From NCBI RefSeq assembly GCF_000003605.2, contig NW_003153099.1, positions 1 through 28,260 of the forward strand: 28,260 nucleotides of DNA. Reading direction: 5' to 3'. Shown here piece after piece: positions 21,005 through 28,260 of this stretch. The translations under genes were made by a program, and so were the position numbers. Position 1 is the stretch's first letter, and each line of letters starts with the position of its first letter. The notes under the pieces were generated by a model. It made no database searches, was not told the DNA's origin, and was given only the letters and a program-made list of their open reading frames with translations. This DNA comes from Saccoglossus kowalevskii. Taxonomy: Eukaryota > Hemichordata > Enteropneusta > Harrimaniidae.

Positions 21005-22533
21005 CTAAATTGGATACTTACCTATGTATTCCACAACTGCCAGCTTTTTCAAATGAGCCAGGCTGTCTCTACACTTCACTACTGTACTAATTCTTTTCCT
21101 GTAATTACAATCTCGTTTCAGTGCTACGTAATATCTTCTAAACGCAATGACATCGTCTTCATTCGGCTGTGGCTCTAGTGGTACACGCTTCCGCTTCACG
21201 TCCCTGCAATATACACCATCTTTCAAATCGACATAACACTTTAGTCTGTCGTCTTCCATAATGTAGTGATGCGTTTTTCCAGATGATTTGGCATCCCAGG
21301 CTCCGCAGTCGTCTACATAAGTCATCTTCTTGTTCCTTTGTCGTCGGAGAAAATTAGATTCAAAATTCAACAGGAAGTGAATATTCTCCTTCACACCTGG
21401 TGGCACCGAATTTGCACTAGGCTGATTTCTTGACATGCATTGAAACAAATCATCTGCATCCATAAATCTGCCATTACCGTGCATTGCACCAGGAAGTGAA
21501 CGTATACTTGCCAGAATACTTACTACTTCAGATATGTCTGAATGCTGGTTATTGTCGTCTGGTAATATTGCCACATCACTTCTGATTTTCTCGATTGGTG
21601 TTGAGGTACTTGCATGTGAACTCGGAGATTTACTAAATACACCCATGGTCTGCTGAATATCTACCTGCAACAGAGGAACAAAATGGTTAGGTCTCCATGT
21701 TCCTGTATTATACTTACCTGGCATACTTACCGATGTCCACATAATTAATACATCGCTTCTGTCATGACCACCACTTAATACCCTTGGGGTGAATACAGTA
21801 TTGAGTACACCCGATATACTTGTCAAGTATCCCATTGACATTCGGATATACCGACCGTATACCGACCCCAAGAACAGTAGCGGCAGCATGAATCGTGAGG
21901 GCCGATGAATACCCACCACCGGTTACACAGTCACGTATACAATTTGCGTAATCTGGTGATATCTGAGCAATCATGCTTCCCTGGTGATAGTGGGTGTAAT
22001 AGTCCTGGTTGTTGACCATCTCGATGCATGTCCTCAATCTAAGCTCGGTAGCGGCACTCTCATCTCCGACACAGGCAACAGATAGGGCGTTGAACAGGCA
22101 GTTACTGCCACCCATTACACTCACTGGTTTCAGACATTCGTCACCACCAGCCTTTTCCCATATCTTCAATGATGTACTGTCAACTACCTTTTCGCCCAAC
22201 ATGATCTCATTCTCCGGCATACTGATCTTTTCCACTCGTCTAATATAAATATCTTCCATCCTAGCAACATCTCGTAACGATATACCACTATGACATTCTG
22301 CTGCATGTAACCGATCGAGACCATCTTCAAAACTATAACCAGCTGTACAGAGAGAGCATAAAAAATTGTTAGTCATAGCCCCCAGTGTTTCCATGTCGTG
22401 CGACGGAGGTTTTGGCAGCGATCATGGAACCATACATGACACAATGACAGCAAATAACTCCGTCATCACCACACGGGCTGCCACACTGACCACCCGGCAA
22501 CTGCACTGAAGACTGCTTGTGCTGAGAAGCCAT
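21005..22533 (-). pseudogene. PHD-OTU protein gene copy 2, most complete, three frameshifts
   Basis: Seen: ATG at 22531-22533. Two single-base losses relative to copy 1, near 22443 and 22405, disrupt the PHD finger. The frame then reads cleanly through an OTU-like Cys box GGSNCLFNALS (Cys about residue 146 of the implied protein) and ELRLRTCIEM, to VNGILDKYI. An extra G in a GGG run at 21810-21812 shifts the frame once more. The following frame gives GVLNTVFTPR, the His box WRPNHFVPL (His about residue 284), a Ser/Thr-rich linker, VPPGVKEN, MTYVDDCGAWD and a basic C-terminus ending at 21005. The implied length is about 509 residues. Family knowledge: OTU enzymes use Cys and His about 130-140 residues apart, as here; the usual DGNC box reads GSNC, so the Asp is missing. 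Inferred: a non-functional or error-bearing copy of a chromatin-reader plus deubiquitinase-like protein. The broader family looks vertnin-like to me, from memory only. Confidence 0.85.
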
Positions 22534-22622
22534 GACTATACTAATATAATATATACGACTGGGTATAACAGTAGAGAGAGAATGCGTTTCAAAGCAATGC
22601 CAAGATCAGCTGATCAGAAAGA

Positions 22623-22684
22623 TCTAACCGAGTTGACAACACGAGTCTTTTTTATAGGGGCGCTCCCTCGTGTGATTGGTTAAC
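22623..22684 (-). promoter_or_regulatory. Promoter of PHD-OTU copy 2
   Basis: On the minus strand AACCAATCAC (CCAAT 22675-22679) then GCGCCCCTATAAAAAA (TATA within 22648-22657). Relative to copy 1 one G is gained and one T lost between the two boxes, so their spacing is unchanged. The GATCAGCTGATC palindrome is also kept in the leader. Confidence 0.6.
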
Positions 22685-23093
22685 ATTATACTTGATTTTA
22701 ATTGGTTCGACAACTTTCATTTCTTGATATTAACCACTTAACACCCACGTCGAGCGCATTGGGTAATTTAAATGAGTCACATGCCAAACAATGCCATTCT
22801 CTTTAACTCATTCAGCAACCGTTCACTTTACTTAAGTATGCCTACGTTTGAATAATATTTTTATTTATTTCAATTATATTCTCGTTTTTTTTTTCATATT
22901 TCATTTTCATTCTGTATATTTATGTCGCCTTCGTTCGCAGACCAATTGAAGTCATAGAGTAACCTTAAATATTTACAAATCATTAAAACCAAATTGATTT
23001 CACAAAAACTGCTGTTTGTCAGTAGTCAGCTCTGCCTCTATTTTTATTTTCCGCCGTATTCTGTCCTATACTTAAAGTCTGTGTGTGCCCGCG
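22685..23093 (+). repeat. Right half of spacer S11, upstream flank of gene copy 2
   Basis: ~409 bp from ATTATACTTG. It carries one extra C in AACACCCACGTCGAG, CTTAAGTATG, GTCATAGAG, a private CTATACTTAAAG and GTGTGTGCCC. It leads into the shortest array. Confidence 0.92.
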
Positions 23094-23296
23094 GACTTGA
23101 CAATGTGTGGCTTTCATAACGATTACGCATTACATCATTGTCATAGGTGCGAATATTTGAATACGCCGACTTGACAATGTGTGGCTTTCATAACGATTAC
23201 GCATTACATCATTGTCATAAATGCTAATATTTGAATACGCTGACTTCACAATGTGTGGCTTTCATAACGATTACGCATTACATCATTGACATAAAT
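23094..23296 (+). repeat. 74-bp tandem array 12, 3 monomers (shortest array)
   Basis: Two full monomers and a partial one ending CATTGACATAAATGATG into L. It still has the TAGGTGCG opening monomer, so even a minimal array keeps both edges. GCTAATATTTG is a private change. Confidence 0.95.
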
Positions 23297-23571
23297 GATG
23301 ATATTTTTAATACGCCTACATTTACAGTTCATTGACAGTCTTACGTCATTGGTTATATCGTCCGGTAACCACAGCATCTCCACCTTATAAACGGGCAAAA
23401 AACACGCAAGAACAAAATGATATTTTTTTCGGTAATACTATGAATTTAATAGTGCATTGCCCGTATATTATATTATATTCTTATTACCAGAGCCTCTTTA
23501 GTCGGCACAAATGTCCGCTTCCATCTCCCACGACGTGGACGCGAGGTTGGTTTTTTGGGAGACATAAATGT
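23297..23571 (+). repeat. L segment copy 3, in a unit without the gene
   Basis: About 275 bp, near-identical to copy 2 but with CCCACGACGTGG. TACGTCA 23342-23348 and TATAAA 23386-23391 are kept, and the 57-codon frame is open at 23440-23613. This is the only L here not followed by a gene module, showing that L and gene can be lost separately. Confidence 0.85.
23342..23391 (+). promoter_or_regulatory. Candidate plus-strand promoter in L copy 3
   Basis: Same TACGTCA / ATTGG / TATAAA arrangement as in the other L copies. Here the AATAAA of the short segment follows with no antisense gene downstream. Confidence 0.35.
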
Positions 23572-24082
23572 GAATTACATAACATCGAAGTTCTGAAATA
23601 TGCAAACGAGTAAATTATCCACTAGTTAATTATATAACATCAGAGTTTTGAAAGAAGGAACAAATAAAGTGCTGAAATTATACTTGATTTTAATTGGTTC
23701 GACAACTTTCATTTCTTGATATTAACCACTTAACACCACGTCGAGCGCATTGGGTAATTTAAATGAGTCACATGCCAAACAATGCCATTCTCTTTAACTC
23801 ATTCAGCAACCGTTCACTTTACATAAGTATGCCTACGTTTGAATAATATTTTTATTTATTTCAATTATATTCTCGTTTTTTTTCATATTTCATTTTCATT
23901 CTGTATATTTATGTCGCCTTCGTTCGCAGACCAATTGAAGTCATAGAGTAACCTTAAATATTTACAAATCATTAAAACCAAATTGATTTTACAAAAACTG
24001 CTGTTTGTCAGTAGTCAGCTCTGCCTCTATTTTTATTTTCCGCCGTATTCTGTCCTATACATAAAGTCTGCGTGTGCCCGCG
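23572..24082 (+). repeat. Spacer S12, state C (L kept, gene absent)
   Basis: About 511 bp. It has the same AAAGTGCTGAAATTATAC gene-deletion junction as state-A spacers, plus a private AACATCAGAG and TTGATTTTACAAAAAC, the latter shared only with the next spacer. Confidence 0.92.
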
Positions 24083-24669
24083 GACTTGACAATGTGTGGC
24101 TTTCATAACGATTACGCATTACATCATTGTCATAGGTGCGAATATTTGAATACGCCGACTTGACATTGTGTGGCTTTCATAACGATTACGCATTACATCA
24201 TTGTCATAAATGCGAATATTTGAAGACGCCAACTTGACAATGTGTGGCATTCATAACGATTGCGCATTACATCATTGTCATAAATGCGAATATTTGAATA
24301 CGCCGACTTAACAATGTGTGGCTTTCATAACGATTACGCATTACATCATTGTCATAAATGCGAATATTTGAATACGCCGACTTGACAATGTGTGGCTTTC
24401 ATAACGATTACGCATTACATCATTGTCATAAATGCGAATATTTGAATACGCTGACTTCACAATGTGTGGCTTTCATAACGATTACGCATTACATCATTGT
24501 CATCAATGCGAATATTTGAATACGCCGACTTGACAATATGTGGCTTTCATAACGATTACGCATTACATCATTGTCATAAATGCGAATATTTGAATACGCC
24601 GACTTGACAATGTGTGGCATTCATAACGATTACGCATTACATCATTGTCATAAATGCGAATATTTGAAT
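24083..24669 (+). repeat. 74-bp tandem array 13, 8 monomers
   Basis: Exactly 8 x 74 minus 5 bp. With its spacer it forms a ~1.1-kb unit repeated immediately as array 14 (offset 1100 bp). It opens with TAGGTGCG and closes with GGCATTC. Confidence 0.97.
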
Positions 24670-25182
24670 TACATAACATCGAAGTTCTGAAATATGCAAA
24701 CGAGTAAATTATCCACTAGTTAATTATATAACATCGGAGTTTTGAAAGAAGGAACAAATAAAGTGCTGAAAATTATACTTGATTTTAATTGGTTCGACAA
24801 CTTTCATTTCTTGATATTAACCACTTAACACCACGTCGAGCGCATTGGGTAAATTTAAATGAGTCACATGCCAAAACAATGCCATTTCTCTTTTAACTCA
24901 TTCAGCAACCGTTCACTTTACATAAGTATGCCTACGTTTGAATAAATATTTTTAATTTATTTCAATTATATTCTCGTTTTTTTCATAATTCATTTTCATT
25001 CTGTATATTTATGTCGCCTTCGTTCGCAGACCAATTGAAGTCATAGAGTAACCTTAAATATTTACAAATCATTAAAACCAAATTGATTTTACAAAAACTG
25101 CTGTTTGTCAGTAGTCAGCTCTGCCTCTATTTTTATTTTCCGCCGTATTCTGTCCTATACATAAAGTCTGCGTGTGCCCGCG
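24670..25182 (+). repeat. Spacer S13, state A, with clustered single-base insertions
   Basis: 513 bp. Between about 24769 and 24970 it has seven extra single bases, almost all in homopolymers: CTGAAAATTATAC, GGGTAAATTT, CCAAAACAATG, CCATTTCTC, CTTTTAACTC, GAATAAATATT and TTTAATTTATT. Elsewhere it matches S12. The cluster looks technical. Confidence 0.92.
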
Positions 25183-25769
25183 GACTTGACAATGTGTGGC
25201 TTTCATAACGATTACGCATTACATCATTGTCATAGGTGCGAATATTTGAATACGCCGACTTGACAATGTGTGGCTTTCATAACGATTACGCATTACATCA
25301 TTGTCATAAATGCGAATATTTGAAGACGCCAACTTGACAATGTGTGGCATTCATAACGATTGCGCATTACATCATTGTCATAAATGCGAATATTTGAATA
25401 CGCCGACTTGACAATGTGTGGCTTTCATAACGATTACGCATTACATCATTGTCATAAATGCGAATATTTGAATACGCCGACTTGACAATGTGTGGCTTTC
25501 ATAACGATTACGCATTACATCATTGTCATCAATGCGAATATTTGAATACGCTGACTTCACAATGTGTGGCTTTCATAACGATTACGCATTACATCATTGT
25601 CATCAATGCGAATATTTGAATACGCCGACTTGACAATATGTGGCTTTCATAACGATTACGCATTACATCATTGTCATAAACGCGAATATTTGAATACGCC
25701 GACTTGACAATGTGTGGCATTCATAACGATTACGCATTACATCATTGTCATAAATGCGAATATTTGAAT
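25183..25769 (+). repeat. 74-bp tandem array 14, 8 monomers, duplicate of array 13
   Basis: Exactly 8 x 74 minus 5 bp, same monomer order as array 13. Small differences include TCATCAATGCG before the GCTGACTTCAC monomer and AAACGCGAATATT in the seventh. Confidence 0.97.
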
Positions 25770-26277
25770 TACATAACATCGAAGTTCTGAAATATGCAAA
25801 CGAGTAAATTATCCACTAGTTAATTATATAACATCGGAGTTTTGAAAGAAGGAACAAATAAAGTTCTGAAATTATACTTGATTTTAATTGGTTCGACAAC
25901 TTTCATTTCTTGATATTAACCACTTAACACCACGTCGAGCGCATTGGGTAATTTAAATGAGTCACATGCCAAACAATGCCATTCTCTTTAACTCATTCAG
26001 CAACCGTTCACTTTACATAAGTATGCCTACGTTTGAATAATATTTTTATTTATTTCAATTATATTCTCGTTTTTTTTTCATATTTCATTTTCATTCTGTA
26101 TATTTATGTCGCCTTCGTTCGCAGACCAATTGAAGTCGAAGAGTAACCTTAAATATTTACAAATCATTAAAACCAAATTGATTTCACAAAAACTGCTGTT
26201 TGTCAGTAGTCAGCTCTGCCTCTATTTTTATTTTCCGCCGTATTCTGTCCGATACATAAAGTCTGCGTGTGCCCGCG
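25770..26277 (+). repeat. Spacer S14, state A, TCGAAG lineage
   Basis: 508 bp with TCGAAGAG, AACTGCTG and a private GTCCGATAC. The 65-codon frame is open at 26106-26303. No gene is called. Confidence 0.92.
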
Positions 26278-27361
26278 GACTTGACAATGTGTGGCTTTCA
26301 TAACGATTACGCATTACATCATTGTCATAGGTGCGAATATTTGAATACGCCGACTTGACAATGTGTGGCTTTCATAGCGATTACGCATTACATCATTGTC
26401 ATAAATGCGAATATTTGAATACGCCGACTTGACAATGTGTGGCTTTCATAACGATTACGCATTACATCATTGTCATAAATGCGAATATTTGAAGACGCCA
26501 ACTTGACAATGTGTGGCTTTCATAACGATTACGCATTACATCATCGTCATAAATGCGAATATTTGAAGAAGCCAACTTGACAATGTGTGGCTTTCATAAC
26601 GATTACGCATTACATCATTGTCATAAATGCGAATATTTGAACACGCCGACTTGACAATGTTTGGCTTTCATAACGATTACGCATTACATCATTGTCAAGA
26701 ATGCGAATATTTGAACACGCCGACTTGACAATGTGTGGCTTTCATAACGATTACGCATTACATCATTGTCATAGGTGCGAATATTTGAATACGCCGACTT
26801 GACAATGTGTGGCTTTCATAACGATTACGCATTACATCATTGTCATAAATGCGAATATTTTAAGACGCCAACTTGACAATGTGTGGCATTCATAACGATT
26901 ACGCATTACATCATTGTCATAAATGCGAATATTTGAATACGCCGACTTGACAATGTGTGGCTTTCATAACGATTACGCATTACATCATCGTCATAAATGC
27001 GAATATTTGAAGAAGCCAACTTGACAATGTGTGGCTTTCATAACGATTACGCATTACATCATTGTCATAAATGCGAATATTTGAACACGCCGACTTGACA
27101 ATGTGTGGCTTTCATAACGATTACGCATTACATCATTGTCAAGAATGCGAATAATTGAACACGCCGACTTGACAATGTGTGGCTTTCATAACGATTACAT
27201 TATTGTCATAGGTGCGAATATTTGAATTCGCCGACTTGACAATGTGTGGCTTTCATAACGATTACGCATTACATCATTGTCATAAATGCGAATATTTTAA
27301 GACGCCAACTTGACAATGTGTGGTTTTCATAACGATTACGCATTACATCATTGACATAAAT
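26278..27361 (+). repeat. 74-bp tandem array 15, 15 monomers, with a six-monomer higher-order repeat
   Basis: Fourteen full monomers and a partial one, allowing for a 7-bp deletion near 27196 (GATTACATTATTG). The series CGTCATAAATG/AAGAAGCC, AACACGCC, TCAAGAATG, TAGGTG, TTTTAAGACGCC occurs twice 444 bp apart (CGT at 26545 and 26989). It ends CATTGACATAAATGATG into L. Confidence 0.96.
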
Positions 27362-27636
27362 GATGATATTTTTAATACGCCTACATTTACAGTTCATTGA
27401 CAGTCTTACGTCATTGGTTATATCGTCCGGTAACCACAGCATCTCCACCTTATAAACGGGCAAAAAACACGCAAGAACAAAATGATATTTTTTTCGGTAA
27501 TACTATGAATTTAATAGTGCATTGCCCGTATATTATATTATATTCTTATTACCAGAGCCTCTTTAGTCGGCACAAATGTCCGCTTCCATCTCCCAGGGCG
27601 TGGACGCGAGGTTGTTTTTTTGGGAGACATAAATGT
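27362..27636 (+). repeat. L segment copy 4, with plus-strand promoter-like motifs
   Basis: About 275 bp. TACGTCA 27407-27413 and TATAAA 27451-27456 are kept, and the 57-codon frame is open at 27505-27678. Private changes are CCCAGGGCGTGG and GGTTGTTTTTTTGGG. Confidence 0.85.
27407..27456 (+). promoter_or_regulatory. Candidate plus-strand promoter in L copy 4
   Basis: Same CRE-like, inverted CCAAT and TATAAA arrangement as in the three other L copies. Confidence 0.35.
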
Positions 27637-27743
27637 GAATTACATTACATCGAAGTTCTGAAATATGCAAACGAGTAAATTATCCACTAGTTAATTATAT
27701 AACATCGGAGTTTTGAAAGAAGGAACAAATAAAGTTCTGAAAT
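27637..27743 (+). repeat. Short segment, copy 4
   Basis: 107 bp from GAATTACATTACATCG (private T for A) to TTCTGAAAT, then the gene module at the same junction as in copies 1 and 2. Confidence 0.85.
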
Positions 27744-27859
27744 ATGCAAACGAGTAAATACGAGGAAATCACATATCATCGAAGTTCTGAAAGAAACAAA
27801 TAAATAAATAAATAATGTTTTGTATTATTTTCAGATAATGCGAATTACCATGGCTGCAA
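27744..27859. other. Tail of gene module copy 3
   Basis: Same third degenerate repeat, AATA run and splice-like tracts as the tail at 20889-21004; the lengths agree. Confidence 0.5.
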
Positions 27860-28260
27860 CTAAATTGGATACTTACCTATGTATTCCACAACTGCCAGCT
27901 TTTTCAAATGAGCCAGGCTGTCTCTACACTTCACAACTGTACTAATTCTTTTCCTGTAATTACAATCTCGTTTCAGTGCTACGTAATATCTTCTAAACGC
28001 AATGACATCGTCTTCATTCGGCTGTGGCTCTAGTGGTACACGCTTCCGCTTCACGTCCCTGCAATATACACCATCTTTCAAATCTACATAAAACTTTAGT
28101 CTGTCGACTTCCATAATGTAGTGATGCGTTTTTCCAGATGATTTGGCATCCCAGGCTCCGCAGTCGTCTACATAAGTCATCTTCTTGTTCCTTTGTCTTC
28201 GGAGAAAAATTAGATTCAAAATTCAACAGGAAGTGAATATTCTCCTTCACACCTGGTGGC
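27860..28260 (-). pseudogene. PHD-OTU protein gene copy 3, C-terminal part only, frameshifted
   Basis: Only the last ~130 codons lie in the window; the gene runs off the right edge. Seen: VPPGVKEN at the edge, then an extra A in a five-A run at 28205-28209 (four in the other copies). That shifts the frame between FESNF and LRRQRNKK. After the shift the frame is open through DDCGAWD, YCRDVKRKR and VVEYIGKYPI to the stop at 27860. Neither nonsense codon of copy 1 is present, so this copy is closer to copy 2. The run of A is the kind of place where base-calling errors occur, so the frameshift may not be biological. PHD and OTU domains of this copy are outside the window. Confidence 0.8.

Noticed and set aside
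22009-22248. Plus-strand 79-codon frame
   Set aside because: Antisense shadow of the OTU region of gene copy 2.

Overview
This window is AT-rich eukaryotic repetitive DNA, most likely from an invertebrate animal. Nothing in it looks bacterial: there are no operons, ribosome binding sites or long open prokaryotic genes. The only recognisable coding sequence is a decayed gene with a PHD zinc finger followed by an OTU-like cysteine protease domain. I associate that combination, from memory, with lineage-expanded and mobile-element-linked families in molluscs, cnidarians and similar animals. The species cannot be named from the sequence.

The whole window is one macrosatellite. A 74-bp monomer is tandemly repeated in 15 separate arrays, about 217 monomers in all and 3 to 38 per array. 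The arrays are separated by a conserved non-monomer spacer, about 508 bp in its short form. All arrays and spacers have the same orientation. Array lengths fit n x 74 minus 5 bp almost exactly, with only rare indels. Every array opens with the same variant monomer and most close with another, so the edges are conserved while the interior changes in copy number.

The spacer occurs in three states. State A is array, then the short ~508-bp spacer; it closes 11 arrays (nos. 1-8, 10, 13, 14). State B is array, a ~275-bp L segment, a ~107-bp short segment, a gene module on the minus strand, then the ~406-bp right half of the spacer (L at 16282 and 20507, plus one at 27362 that runs off the window). 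State C has L and no gene module (23297-24082). A and C look like deletion derivatives of B, because the junctions are identical in every gene-less copy and carry short microhomology (AT at the gene junction, TGAAT at the L junction).

Read in gene orientation, a state-B unit is: array, ~400-bp spacer, CCAAT plus TATA promoter, PHD-OTU gene, short degenerate repeats, L segment, next array. This resembles an rDNA-type intergenic spacer with subrepeats, but attached to a protein gene that most units have lost. All three gene copies here are broken by different lesions: an internal 323-bp deletion plus two nonsense codons; three single-base frameshifts; and one frameshift with the rest outside the window. 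An intact source copy, if one exists, lies elsewhere. The L segment carries a separate plus-strand promoter-like arrangement (CRE-like site, inverted CCAAT, TATAAA) and a short ORF, both kept in all four copies but of unproven meaning.
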